This document shows, in pieces, positions 7,249 to 15,241 of a DNA stretch of 47,360 bases (position 1 is the stretch's first letter; each line of letters starts with the position of its first letter). Location of the stretch: positions 1 through 47,360 of the forward strand of contig CACGAB010000009.1 in NCBI GenBank assembly GCA_902570915.1, in the 5' to 3' direction. The position numbers were made by a program, and so were the translations under genes. The DNA comes from an uncultured Pelagibacteraceae bacterium (GTDB lineage: Bacteria > Pseudomonadota > Alphaproteobacteria > Pelagibacterales > Pelagibacteraceae). The notes below the pieces were generated by a model. It saw nothing but the letters and a program-made list of their open reading frames with translations, was not told where the DNA came from and made no database searches.

Positions 7249-8279
7249 GGGTTTGGGTATTTTTTTTGAATATTATTAATTTCATTTAGTATTTCACTTG
7301 ATAAAGTTACATTTACACTTTCTATATTTGTTTTCAACTGTTCCATTGTCGTTGCTCCAATAATTACACTTGTTACAAAAGGCTGAATCTCACAAAATTT
7401 CAAAGACATTTGGGTAAAATCAACGTCAAATTTTTTTGATATTTTATAATATTCCTCAATTGCGTTTTGACCATTTTCGTTTTTATATCTTGTAAAATCT
7501 TTAAATAGTTTCATTCTTGATTTTTCAGGCAAATTATTATTCCTATATTTTCCCGTTAAGTAACCAAATGCTAGTGGTGAATAGGCTAACAATCCACTTT
7601 TCTCTCTCACTGAAATTTCTGCTAATCCAACTTCATAGGATCTGTTGAGTAAATTATAAGGGTTTTGAACAGACATCATTTTAGGAAGATTTTTTAACTT
7701 AGAGATTTCAAGAAATTTTGACAAACCCCACGCTGTTTCGTTTGACAAACCTATATATCTAATTTTTCCTTGCTTAATAAAATTTTCCAGACTTTCAAGT
7801 ATTTCCTCAAATGGTGTCCAGTCATTATCGTTTTCATCGTGCTCATAACCGTGTTTTCCAAAAAAATTAGTATTTCTCTCAGGCCAATGAAGTTGATATA
7901 AATCTATGTAGTCTGTCTTTAACCTTTTAAGGCTTTCTTCTAATGCATCTGAAATTTTCTTTTTTCCAAAATTATTTCCACCACCCCTAATATATTTATT
8001 TGAGGTATTTCCACAGACTTTTGTAGCAATTACAACTCTGTCTCTTTTATTTGTTTTTTTAAACCAGTTTCCAATTATTCTCTCTGTTTCACCATAAGTT
8101 TCTTTTCTCATGGGAATCGAATAAATTTCTGCTGTATCCCAGAAGTTTACCCCATGATCTAATGCCCAGTCCATTTGTTCGAAACCTTCTTCTTCCGTAT
8201 TTTGTTCTCCCCAGGTCATTGTACCGAGACAAATTGTACTAACGTCAAGATCAGTATTACCTAATTTTTTGTAATTCAT
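7239..8279 (-). CDS. NADP(H)-dependent aldo/keto reductase, Tas-like
   Basis: A 346-residue TIM-barrel oxidoreductase. It shows the AKR signature LGNTDLDVSTICLGTMTWG at the N terminus, the catalytic tetrad Asp48 and Tyr53 in FWDTAEIY, Lys87 in VIATKVCG and His in LYQLHWPER, and the C-terminal cofactor region FVTSVIIGATTMEQLKTNI. The long insertion between the first strand pairs and the loop WPERNTNFFGKHGYEHDEND are typical of the Tas/YajO-like subgroup. The natural substrate cannot be read from sequence. It is the first gene of the leftward argG transcription unit and is divergent from the BI-1 gene. Confidence 0.92.
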   Translation of the reverse strand: MNYKKLGNTDLDVSTICLGTMTWGEQNTEEEGFEQMDWALDHGVNFWDTAEIYSIPMRKETYGETERIIGNWFKKTNKRDRVVIATKVCGNTSNKYIRGGGNNFGKKKISDALEESLKRLKTDYIDLYQLHWPERNTNFFGKHGYEHDENDNDWTPFEEILESLENFIKQGKIRYIGLSNETAWGLSKFLEISKLKNLPKMMSVQNPYNLLNRSYEVGLAEISVREKSGLLAYSPLAFGYLTGKYRNNNLPEKSRMKLFKDFTRYKNENGQNAIEEYYKISKKFDVDFTQMSLKFCEIQPFVTSVIIGATTMEQLKTNIESVNVTLSSEILNEINNIQKKYPNPCP

Positions 8280-8360
8280 TATGGTTTTAAAGTGTTAATA
8301 TTTATTAATCTTTTAAGGTATCTTGAATAATTAGTAAAAGACTATATATCTATTGTAATT

Positions 8361-9125
8361 ATGGAATTTGATAAAAAAGGAATTTTAGCAAGAGCAAAAG
8401 CTGCAGCTCAAGAAACAACTGCGGTTATGGATGAAGGCTTAAGAGCCTACATGCTAAAAGTTTACAATTATATGGCAACCGGTGTTCTTTTAACTGGAAT
8501 TGTAGCTTTATTATGCTTTAAAATGTCAGTAGTAACTGATGCAGGTGGGTCTATTGTTGCATTAACGAGTTTTGGTTCAGCAATTTATATGTCCGGATTG
8601 AAATGGGTTGTAATGTTAGCTCCATTAGCAATTGTGTTTTACATGAGTTTTGGCATAAATAAAATGAGTGCTGGAAAAGCACAAACTACTTTTTGGGTTT
8701 TTGCTGCGTTAATGGGATTATCTCTTTCCTCTATACTATTAGTGTATACTGGTTTAAGTGTAACTAGAGTTTTCTTTATATCTTCAGCAACTTTCGGTGC
8801 GATGAGCATTTATGGATATACAACAAAAAGAGACTTAACGAAATTGGGCTCTTTCTTGATGATGGGATTAATTGGAATTATCATTGCTTCGTTGGTAAAT
8901 ATTTTCATGAAATCATCTATGATGTATTTTGTAATTTCAATTTTAGGTGTGCTTATATTTGTTGGATTAACCGCTTATGATACACAAAAAATAAAAAATA
9001 TGTATGTAGCTAGTGATACTGGTGAATTAATGGGTAAAAAGGCTGTAATGGGCGCATTAACCTTGTATCTTGATTTCATAAATCTATTTATTATGCTCCT
9101 TAGACTTTTTGGTCAAAGAAGATAA
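8361..9125 (+). CDS. Bax inhibitor-1 (BI-1/YccA/YbhL) family membrane protein
   Basis: A 254-residue protein with about seven membrane helices after a 40-residue polar N terminus (ARAKAAAQETTAVMDEGLRAYMLKVYNYMATGV). The family core is seen in MGLSLSSILLVYTG, VFFISSATFGAMSIYGYTTKRDLTKLGSFL and the C-terminal FVGLTAYDTQKIKNMY, which carries the pH-sensing aspartate of the BsYetJ type, followed by LTLYLDFINLFIMLLRLFG. Bacterial members conduct calcium and interact with the FtsH membrane protease. It is a single-gene unit, divergent from the aldo/keto reductase and convergent on the DUF2794 gene (2-bp gap). Confidence 0.95.
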   Translation: MEFDKKGILARAKAAAQETTAVMDEGLRAYMLKVYNYMATGVLLTGIVALLCFKMSVVTDAGGSIVALTSFGSAIYMSGLKWVVMLAPLAIVFYMSFGINKMSAGKAQTTFWVFAALMGLSLSSILLVYTGLSVTRVFFISSATFGAMSIYGYTTKRDLTKLGSFLMMGLIGIIIASLVNIFMKSSMMYFVISILGVLIFVGLTAYDTQKIKNMYVASDTGELMGKKAVMGALTLYLDFINLFIMLLRLFGQRR

Positions 9126-9127
9126 CG

Positions 9128-9475
9128 TTAATCTGAAAGTTTTTTCCAGTTAGTATTTTTAAGCAAATTACTTAAATTGTCAGAATTTTTCAAAATCTTG
9201 CCATTTGTATCAGTAATTAAATATTTTAAATTTTTGTTTTTTGGTTTAAAATTTTTACAGATTTTATATAGAGCGTTTTCAGCAGCATTTTTAAAAACAC
9301 TAAACCCAACTTGTCTACTGGAAATATTTAATCCATAATCTTTCCAAGATCCTTCAGAAACCATTTTAGCATATAAATCCAGAATTATTTTAAGCTCGTT
9401 TTTTTCAAAAAAATATTTTTCATCGATGCTTTTATTGTGTGTATTATTTATGATTAATCGTAAGTTGTTATTCAT
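9128..9475 (-). CDS. DUF2794 family protein
   Basis: A 115-residue cytoplasmic protein of unknown function, restricted mainly to alphaproteobacteria. The family pattern is visible from residue 23 on: FEKNELKIILDLYAKMVSEGSWKDYGL, then VGFSVFKNAAENALYKICK and YLITDTNGKILKNSDNLSNLL. The first 20 residues are not conserved-looking. It overlaps the yciB gene by 8 bp and is probably co-transcribed with it. Confidence 0.85.
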   Translation of the reverse strand: MNNNLRLIINNTHNKSIDEKYFFEKNELKIILDLYAKMVSEGSWKDYGLNISSRQVGFSVFKNAAENALYKICKNFKPKNKNLKYLITDTNGKILKNSDNLSNLLKNTNWKKLSD

Positions 9476-10019
9476 TAATTTTATATTTATTAATTAAACT
9501 GATTTGAAAAGCAGTGAATATAAATGTAATAGGTAATAAGCCCCATACTTTAAAGTTAACCCAAAACTCTTCAGTTTGAGTTCTCCATACTAACTCATTT
9601 AAAACTGCCAATCCGAAGAAAAAATATATCCATCTTTTATTTAATATTTCCCAGCCTGTATCTGATAATGAAATTGAACCACCCATAATTTTTTTAAGTA
9701 CGGGCTCTTTTGTAAAATATCTACCAAATATTAAAGATAATCCGAATAAGATATTTATAATAGTTGGTTTAATATAAATGAAAACTGGATTATCAAAATA
9801 GATAGTCAGTCCACCAAATAATGTAATTAGTATTCCACTAATCAAAGGAACTTTAGGAATTTTTTTCTCTAGCATCCACATAATTATTAGTGCGATAATA
9901 GTTGCAATTATGAAAGGTGGTATCGCAATCTTTAAATCTTTGTCACTATCGTAATAGTAGTAAAAAAAAATTATAAGCGGCCCGAAATCTGTAAGAAATT
10001 TAATTAAGGATTTATTCAC
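9468..10019 (-). CDS. yciB: Inner membrane protein YciB / septation protein A family
   Basis: A 183-residue protein with five or six membrane helices. The family opening LIKFLTDFGPLIIFFYYYY and the motifs GGLTIYFDNPVFIYIKPTIINILFG, LNKRWIYFFFGLAVLNELVWR and FWVNFKVWGLLPITFIF identify it. YciB interacts with cell elongation and division proteins and helps envelope integrity in enterobacteria. I chose the GTG at 10017-10019 because it places the start about seven residues before the conserved FLTDFGP, as in other members; a TTG 33 bp upstream (10052) would add an uncharacteristic extension. Confidence 0.88.
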   Translation of the reverse strand: MNKSLIKFLTDFGPLIIFFYYYYDSDKDLKIAIPPFIIATIIALIIMWMLEKKIPKVPLISGILITLFGGLTIYFDNPVFIYIKPTIINILFGLSLIFGRYFTKEPVLKKIMGGSISLSDTGWEILNKRWIYFFFGLAVLNELVWRTQTEEFWVNFKVWGLLPITFIFTAFQISLINKYKINE

Positions 10020-10072
10020 AAAAAAGATATTAACATAAATAAAATTTAACAAAAACTTTATATTTTTTCCTA

Positions 10073-10107
10073 TTGATTTTTATTTTTAAATACCCATACT
10101 CTCTACA
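10073..10107 (+). promoter_or_regulatory. Candidate heat-shock (RpoH-type) promoter before hspQ
   Basis: TTGATT at 10073-10078 and ACCCATAC at 10092-10099 are spaced 13 bp apart and loosely resemble the RpoH -35/-10 pattern (CTTGAA and CCCCATnT). If used, transcription would start within about 10 bases of the ATG at 10108, giving an almost leaderless mRNA; no Shine-Dalgarno sequence is seen. The match is imperfect, so this is only a suggestion supported by the nature of the gene. Confidence 0.22.
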
Positions 10108-10428
10108 ATGGCAATTCAAAAAGCAAAATTTTCAATTGGTGACATTGTAAAACATAAACATTTTGAATTTAGAGGTGTAATTTATGATGTTGATTTTGAA
10201 TTTAATAATTCTGAGGAGTGGTATCAGTCTATTCCGAAGAATGTTAGACCAAGAAAAGATCAACCATTTTATCATTTATTGGCTGAAAATGATGAAATTA
10301 CATATGAGGCGTATGTCTCAGAACAGAATTTATTAGTAGACGATTCTAATGAGCCCATAAAACACCCACTTATAGAGGAAATTTTTTCTGGTAAAAAAGG
10401 CTCAAGTTATTTCAAGCAATCTAACTAA
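10108..10428 (+). CDS. hspQ: Heat shock protein HspQ (hemimethylated DNA-binding YccV-like)
   Basis: A 106-residue protein. The YccV-like domain covers residues 5-95, with FSIGDIVKHKHFEFRGVIYDVDFEF, the proline-rich strand RPRKDQPFYHLLAE and the closing YEAYVSEQNLLVDD. In enterobacteria HspQ binds hemimethylated oriC DNA and is a specificity-enhancing factor of Lon protease. The gene stands alone, divergent from yciB, and is followed by a 172-bp gap that contains a long hairpin. Confidence 0.9.
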   Translation: MAIQKAKFSIGDIVKHKHFEFRGVIYDVDFEFNNSEEWYQSIPKNVRPRKDQPFYHLLAENDEITYEAYVSEQNLLVDDSNEPIKHPLIEEIFSGKKGSSYFKQSN

Positions 10429-10491
10429 AATCCATTTTTTAAACACAATTAGCTCAAAACTTAGACACACGATCCTGTTAAGAATATTACA

Positions 10492-10555
10492 ATTCGGTCA
10501 AGGATGCTAAAATTTTACCCTTCGTTATTATCTCCCTCTGCATTCTTGATCGGAT
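10492..10555 (+). ncRNA. Long RNA hairpin upstream of ccmC (candidate terminator, attenuator or small RNA)
   Basis: The gap 10429-10600 has no gene. Bases 10492-10507 pair with 10540-10555 without bulges: 16 pairs, three of them G-U (497/550, 494/553, 503/544), around a 32-base pyrimidine-rich loop. A short T run (10558-10562) follows. The stem is unusually long and GC-richer than its surroundings. It could end hspQ transcription, regulate the ccm operon or be part of a small RNA. The G-U pairs suggest folding as RNA of the plus strand. Confidence 0.45.
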
Positions 10556-10600
10556 AATTTTTCACATTATATTCAGCGTATGAATTAGTATATATCTTTT

Positions 10601-11308
10601 ATGTTTAAACATTTTGAACCAAACAAAATATTTTCAATCACTTCGAAAGCTCCGAGATATGTCCTTTATCTACTTGTAATCGTTTTGACTATCGGTCTTA
10701 TTGAGTCTTTATTATTGTCACCTGAAGATTATTTGCAAAGTCATACTGTTAGAATTATGTATGTTCATGTACCCGCAGCATGGTTAGCACTTGGAATTTT
10801 TTCTTCAATTACATTTTTATCAATAACCGGTTATATTTTTAAGTTAAAAAACTTTTTTTTGATCGCTAAAAGTTTAGCTCCATCAGGTTTCATCTTTAAT
10901 ATTATTGCTTTAGTCACAGGATCTATTTGGGGTAAACCAACATGGGGAACATGGTGGGCTTGGGATGCTAGAATTACTTCTATGTTAATTCTTGCACTTT
11001 TTTATTTAATGTTTTTAATGGCCTGGAGAATTTATGATAGAAAAGAACAAGTTTTTAAAATTACCTCAATCATAACAGTTTTAGGGATAATAAATGTTCC
11101 AATAATCAAGTATTCTGTAGATTGGTGGAATACGCTTCATCAGCCAGCGTCAATAAATATTTTATCAAAATCTACAATTCATTCTTCAATGTTAGTGCCT
11201 TTGTTGATTATGACTGCGGCATTTGCCCTATTCTCGTTGTTAATTTTTTTAATGAAATATAATACAGAACTGATAAAAATTAAAAATAAGGGCTTAGACA
11301 GATTATGA
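10601..11308 (+). CDS. ccmC: Haem exporter / cytochrome c maturation protein CcmC
   Basis: A 235-residue membrane protein with six helices. It carries the tryptophan-rich WWD motif WGTWWAWDARITSMLIL (about 107-123), which holds haem in the periplasm, flanked by the two haem-ligand histidines in MYVHVPAAWLAL and WWNTLHQPASI. CcmC hands haem to CcmE. First gene of the ccmC-D-E-F-G-H operon; ccmA and ccmB are not in the window. The next gene overlaps it by 4 bp (ATGA). Confidence 0.97.
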   Translation: MFKHFEPNKIFSITSKAPRYVLYLLVIVLTIGLIESLLLSPEDYLQSHTVRIMYVHVPAAWLALGIFSSITFLSITGYIFKLKNFFLIAKSLAPSGFIFNIIALVTGSIWGKPTWGTWWAWDARITSMLILALFYLMFLMAWRIYDRKEQVFKITSIITVLGIINVPIIKYSVDWWNTLHQPASINILSKSTIHSSMLVPLLIMTAAFALFSLLIFLMKYNTELIKIKNKGLDRL

Positions 11309-11532
11309 TTATTGAATTATTTTATATGAGTGGATATGGAATTTATGTTTGGAGTTCATTTGCTTTTACATTTTTAAGTTTTATTTCTTTATATGTCGTT
11401 ACTAAGAGTCAGTACGTAAAAGAAAAAAATAAGTTTATAGCTAAATTTGGGAACCTAAACGCTGAAAGAGCTGCCTCTGCTAAACTACAAAAAATTAATA
11501 GAGAGATTTTGTCCAATACTTCAACAATTTAA
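11305..11532 (+). CDS. ccmD: Cytochrome c maturation protein CcmD
   Basis: A 75-residue small membrane protein with one helix, preceded by the typical MSGYGIYVWSSFAFTFLSF opening (YGxYVWSS) and followed by a charged cytoplasmic tail. CcmD stabilises the CcmC-CcmE complex and helps release holo-CcmE. Position between ccmC and ccmE supports the call. The tail is a little longer than in short CcmD proteins. Confidence 0.85.
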   Translation: MIIELFYMSGYGIYVWSSFAFTFLSFISLYVVTKSQYVKEKNKFIAKFGNLNAERAASAKLQKINREILSNTSTI

Positions 11533-11543
11533 CTTTTTAAGCC

Positions 11544-11963
11544 ATGTATGGTCGTAAAGTTAAACTAAGATTTTTTTTCGTTTTCTTAATTATTATTACA
11601 TTAAGTTTGACAGTATTTCTTATTCTAAAATCTTTGGAAGAAAATGTTATTTATTTTAAATCTCCATCTGAAGTAAAAATTTTATCTGAAGAGCAGAAGA
11701 AAAAGATTAGAATTGGTGGAATGGTAAAAACTGACTCGATTTCTATTATCAATAAAGAATTAAGTTTTGTTATCACAGACTTTAAAAGTGAAATTAACGT
11801 TGTTTATTCAGGACTAATACCTAATCTTTTTGAAGAAGGTAAAGGTGTTGTTGCAGAAGGATTTTTAAAAGATGAAAATTTTTTTTCAGCAACTAAAATT
11901 TTAGCAAAACATGATGAAAATTACATGCCTCCCGAAGTTAAGGCTGCTTTAGAGGAGAAATAA
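11544..11963 (+). CDS. ccmE: Haem chaperone CcmE
   Basis: A 139-residue protein with one N-terminal anchor helix (about 8-28) and a periplasmic OB-fold beta barrel ([43 protein letters not shown]). His123 in [10 protein letters not shown] is the residue that binds haem covalently, and Tyr127 is the usual second haem-contact residue. It carries haem from CcmC to the CcmF lyase. Only 1 bp separates it from ccmF. Confidence 0.97.
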   Translation: MYGRKVKLRFFFVFLIIITLSLTVFLILKSLEENVIYFKSPSEVKILSEEQKKKIRIGGMVKTDSISIINKELSFVITDFKSEINVVYSGLIPNLFEEGKGVVAEGFLKDENFFSATKILAKHDENYMPPEVKAALEEK

Positions 11964-11964
11964 A

Positions 11965-13194
11965 ATGTCAAGTTTAATTGGATATTATTCTTTAATTTTT
12001 GGCGTTGGTATTTCAATTCTAGTTATATTTTTTTCAATTAAAAATTTTAATGACACTCAAAATCTTGATATTAAAGTAATATCATTAGTCTTCTTACAAC
12101 TTTTATTCGTGATAATAAGTTTTTCAGGTTTAATTTTATCTTTTGTAAACTCTGATTTTAGTAATGAGACAGTTTTTAACCATTCCCACACCACTAAGCC
12201 TCTTTTTTATAAAATCTCTGGTACTTGGGGCAATCATGAAGGAAGTCTATTACTATGGTTGTTAGTTTTAACATTATTTATATTTGTTTTTTTGTTGAAA
12301 TCCAAAAATCAACCAAACCAATATAGAATTCTAACTTTATTATTTCAGCAAATAATAATATTAGGTTTTTTTATTTTTCTGATACAAACCTCTAATCCTT
12401 TTAATCATATTTTTCCGGTTCCAAAAGAGGGATTAGGTTTAAATCCTATATTGCAAGACCCTGCATTAGCAATACACCCACCAATTTTATATTTAGGGTA
12501 TGTTGGAACCTCTATAATTTTTTCCTCGGCACTTGCAGCAGTTTGTTCAAATAATATTACAAAAATGTGGGCGTCACACATAAAAAAATGGGTTTTAGTC
12601 TCTTGGATTTTTTTGACTTTAGGAATTTTACTTGGATCTATTTGGGCTTATTATGAGTTAGGCTGGGGAGGTTTTTGGTTTTGGGATCCGGTTGAAAATG
12701 TATCTTTAATGCCATGGTTTGCACTAACAACTTTATTACATTGCGTACTAGTTTTAGAAAAAAAACTAATTCTTACCTCGTGGGTTGTTGTTCTATCAAT
12801 TGCAACTTTTACCTTAAGTATGTGTGGTACTTTTCTGGTTCGGTCGGGTATTTTAAATTCTGTCCACACATTTGCCAACGATCCAGAAAGAGGTTTGTAT
12901 ATTCTAATATTTTTATTTATTTTGATATTCTTATCTTTGTTTATCTTTTTATTTTTTCACAAAAGCAAAAACAATAACACCAAAACTTTCTATTTATTAA
13001 GTAAGGAAACATCAATTTTAGTTAATAATTGGTTTATGATGTATTTTTTATCTGTTGTTTTAATCGGTACAATTTATCCGATATTTTTAGAGGTAATTTC
13101 ATCTCAAAAAATATCTGTAGGTCCACCATTTTTTAACAAATTGATACTACCTTTTTTTAATTCCTTTTATGATGGCGATGGCAATAGGTCCTAA
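11965..13194 (+). CDS. ccmF: Cytochrome c haem lyase subunit CcmF, N-terminal part (split by frameshift)
   Basis: CcmF attaches haem from CcmE to apocytochrome c, working with CcmH. This frame encodes 409 residues with about ten membrane helices, the haem-ligand region ISGTWGNHEGSLLLW, LAIHPPILYLGYVG and the WWD motif GWGGFWFWDPVENVSLMPW (about 230-248). It matches CcmF up to ISVGPPFFNKLILPFF and then ends in a foreign tail NSFYDGDGNRS. The family sequence continues in another frame from 13157 on (IPFMMAMAIGPKLKW). Removing one T from the seven at 13152-13158 restores a 625-residue CcmF of normal length. Cause: sequencing or assembly error in a homopolymer, a recent mutation, or frameshifting. 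Confidence 0.93.
   Translation: MSSLIGYYSLIFGVGISILVIFFSIKNFNDTQNLDIKVISLVFLQLLFVIISFSGLILSFVNSDFSNETVFNHSHTTKPLFYKISGTWGNHEGSLLLWLLVLTLFIFVFLLKSKNQPNQYRILTLLFQQIIILGFFIFLIQTSNPFNHIFPVPKEGLGLNPILQDPALAIHPPILYLGYVGTSIIFSSALAAVCSNNITKMWASHIKKWVLVSWIFLTLGILLGSIWAYYELGWGGFWFWDPVENVSLMPWFALTTLLHCVLVLEKKLILTSWVVVLSIATFTLSMCGTFLVRSGILNSVHTFANDPERGLYILIFLFILIFLSLFIFLFFHKSKNNNTKTFYLLSKETSILVNNWFMMYFLSVVLIGTIYPIFLEVISSQKISVGPPFFNKLILPFFNSFYDGDGNRS
13152..13158 (+). other. T7 homopolymer at the ccmF frameshift point
   Basis: Seven T residues lie exactly where the two halves of ccmF change frame. With six T the reading would be L-P-F-L-I-P-F-M-M-A-M-A-I-G-P-K-L, which is the expected CcmF continuation. 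Homopolymer length errors are common for some sequencing methods, so an artefact should be excluded first. Confidence 0.85.
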
Positions 13195-13843
13195 ATTAAA
13201 ATGGATTAAATCAGATGTTGAAGACAAAATTTATTTAATTTTATTTTTTATTATTTCTTTAATTTTATCTATGTTGATAATAAGAAATTTAGATATTAAT
13301 TTTCTTTATAATACAGTTTTAATCACTGCAGCTTTTTATTTATTTTTTATTACTCTTAGAGATTTTTTTCATGCAAAATATAGAAACCTATCACAAATAA
13401 TAGCTCATTTTAGTTTTAGCATTTTAATACTAAGTATTTTATTTAATAATATTTTCTCTTCTGAAATTATTACAAATTTAAAAATTAATGAAACTTACCA
13501 AGATCAAAATTTGAAGATTAATTTTGAAAGCATTGAGCAAGAAAATAAGCAAAATTTTAAAGCTATTAAGGGAAAGTTTACTGTAGAGGATCAAAGTGGA
13601 TCAATTGAAGTCATGCAACCTGAACTAAGAATATATAATCAACCAAATATTGTTACCAGTGAAGCAGATATCAAAACAAATATGTTTACTGATAAATTTA
13701 TGACAATGAATTATGTCCAAAATCAAGATTATTTTAATATTCGCTATCAAGTAAAACCATTTATGATTTGGATTTGGATTTCTACAATTCTATTGTGCTG
13801 CAGTGGTGGTTTAAGTTTTATTAAAAAAAAGTATGAAAACTAA
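13169..13843 (+). CDS. ccmF: CcmF, C-terminal part (continuation after frameshift)
   Basis: This 224-residue frame is the remainder of CcmF rather than a separate gene. It opens with MMAMAIGPKLKWIK, which normally follows the SVGPPFFN helix inside CcmF, then has two or three membrane helices, the conserved HFSFSILILSILF histidine region, a periplasmic beta-rich domain (about 100-195) and a last helix. A start at 13169 would give a protein missing the WWD domain. Its end overlaps ccmG by 11 bp. Confidence 0.88.
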   Translation: MMAMAIGPKLKWIKSDVEDKIYLILFFIISLILSMLIIRNLDINFLYNTVLITAAFYLFFITLRDFFHAKYRNLSQIIAHFSFSILILSILFNNIFSSEIITNLKINETYQDQNLKINFESIEQENKQNFKAIKGKFTVEDQSGSIEVMQPELRIYNQPNIVTSEADIKTNMFTDKFMTMNYVQNQDYFNIRYQVKPFMIWIWISTILLCCSGGLSFIKKKYEN

Positions 13844-14351
13844 AATTTTTCCTATATTTTTAATTATCACATTCTCAATAATTTTTTATGTTTTTTACAA
13901 GGGTTTACAAAATTCTAATATTTATACTCCTGAAATTAAATCAGAAATTAAAATTCCAAGTTTTGAAGCAAAAGAGTTTTTTTCAAAAGACAACGTAAAT
14001 TCTGATCAAATTTTTATAGGGAGTGAATACTATTTATTAAATATTTGGGCCTCGTGGTGTATTCCTTGTAAAGAGGAACATAAGTATTTAATGGATTTAA
14101 GTAAAAAAGAAAATATTAAAATTATTGGACAAAATTACAAAGATAATTTTGTTAATGCCAAAAATTTTTTGATAAAGTTAGATAATCCATACGATTTAAT
14201 TTTTTCTGATAATGATGGCACGATAGCAATTGAATGGGGTGCATACGGAGTACCTGAGAGCTTTTTAATCAAAAATAATCAAATAATAAAAAAAATAATT
14301 GGTCCTTTGAATGAAAAATTATTTTCCGAGATAAAAGAATTGACTCAATGA
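13833..14351 (+). CDS. ccmG: Thiol:disulfide interchange protein CcmG/DsbE
   Basis: A 172-residue membrane-anchored thioredoxin. One anchor helix (about 5-24) is followed by a thioredoxin fold with the active site WASWCIPCKEE (Cys76, Cys79) and the cis-proline loop EWGAYGVPESFLI, where the GAYGVPE segment is typical of CcmG. It reduces the apocytochrome CxxCH thiols before haem attachment. Overlaps the ccmF end by 11 bp and ccmH by 4 bp. Confidence 0.95.
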   Translation: MKTKIFPIFLIITFSIIFYVFYKGLQNSNIYTPEIKSEIKIPSFEAKEFFSKDNVNSDQIFIGSEYYLLNIWASWCIPCKEEHKYLMDLSKKENIKIIGQNYKDNFVNAKNFLIKLDNPYDLIFSDNDGTIAIEWGAYGVPESFLIKNNQIIKKIIGPLNEKLFSEIKELTQ

Positions 14352-14719
14352 ATATTTTAAAGCTTTTAATTACAGTTATTTTTTTGATTAATTTTTTTTC
14401 CTCTGATTTAAAAGCTAAAAATTTAGGAACCGAAATTACAAAAAATTTAAGATGTTTAATTTGTCAAGGTCAATCAGTGTATGACTCTGACTCTGAATTT
14501 GCTAATAGTTTAAAAATTTTAGTAGAAAAAAAATTAGATGATGGTTTAAGTGAGGAACAAGTATACGATTATTTGAAAAATAAATATGGAGATTGGATTT
14601 TGTATGATCCAGGATTCAATAAAAACACCTATTTTCTTTGGTTATTGCCTATATTGATGTTTGTATTTGGTGGTGCAATAATACTTAGAAAAGTTATATT
14701 AAAAAAAAAAAAATTATGA
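14348..14719 (+). CDS. ccmH: Cytochrome c maturation protein CcmH (CycL-like)
   Basis: A 123-residue protein with a signal peptide, the redox motif LRCLICQGQSV (Cys36, Cys39), the three-helix periplasmic domain (ILVEKKLDDGLSEEQVYDYLKNKYGDWILYDP) and a C-terminal anchor helix (FLWLLPILMFVFGGAIIL). It corresponds to the short CcmH/CycL form; a CcmI/CycH gene is not adjacent. Its stop overlaps the next start. Confidence 0.95.
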   Translation: MNILKLLITVIFLINFFSSDLKAKNLGTEITKNLRCLICQGQSVYDSDSEFANSLKILVEKKLDDGLSEEQVYDYLKNKYGDWILYDPGFNKNTYFLWLLPILMFVFGGAIILRKVILKKKKL

Positions 14720-15231
14720 AATATCTAAGAATTTGTTACTTGGTGATATTGTCTTTTTTAATTTCTTCCTCAATTTTTGCGGAAGATACCAAAGTTAATG
14801 ACGATAATACAAAGTTTAATGTTTATTCGGGTATGTTTGATTTTAGTGATAATGGAAAGAGATCAACTTTAATTGGTTTCCAACACCAAAATACTGATTT
14901 AAATAGAGATACTTTTCTTGGTAATCTTTCTCCAATAACAGGTTTTATGTTTACCGCTGATAGTGCGGCTTATTTATATACCGGCATACAAGCACAATAT
15001 TCTTTGGGAGCATTAAACATTACACCTAGTTTTACTCCAGGTATTTATAATCAGGGAGACGGGAAAGATCTTGGACATTTATTGGAATTTAAAAGTGAGG
15101 TTCAAATTTCATTAAATTTTTCAAAAAATAGCCAATTAGGCTTTTCATATAACCATTTATCCAATGCTAGCTTAGGTGATAAGAATCCTGGGGCAAATAG
15201 TTATATGTTTAATTTTTTTAAAACCTTTTAA
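14716..15231 (+). CDS. Acyloxyacyl hydrolase / lipid A 3-O-deacylase (PagL) family outer membrane protein
   Basis: A 171-residue exported protein with a signal peptide (cut near IFA, residue 22) and amphipathic strands of an eight-stranded outer membrane barrel ending in phenylalanine (MFNFFKTF), as expected for BAM substrates. The PagL signature NHLSNASLGDKNPGANSY is present with His147 and Ser149 of the catalytic set. The acidic third residue of PagL, expected about 14 residues after the histidine, aligns with Asn161, so activity is uncertain. It overlaps ccmH by 4 bp, though a role in cytochrome assembly is not implied. Confidence 0.75.
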   Translation: MKYLRICYLVILSFLISSSIFAEDTKVNDDNTKFNVYSGMFDFSDNGKRSTLIGFQHQNTDLNRDTFLGNLSPITGFMFTADSAAYLYTGIQAQYSLGALNITPSFTPGIYNQGDGKDLGHLLEFKSEVQISLNFSKNSQLGFSYNHLSNASLGDKNPGANSYMFNFFKTF

Positions 15232-15241
15232 AAAAACATTT

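Noticed and set aside
8280..8360. ybhL-type structured RNA motif before the BI-1 family gene
   Set aside because: The 81-bp gap is almost entirely A and T and I could not find the stems expected of such an element.
12651..12977. Open frames in other phases within ccmF that might explain its split
   Set aside because: The break in ccmF is at 13152-13158; these frames lie upstream and are byproducts of the WWD region.
15176..15241. Upstream start for the first FMN dehydrogenase
   Set aside because: It lies inside the PagL-like gene, and the family similarity begins after the ATG at 15242.
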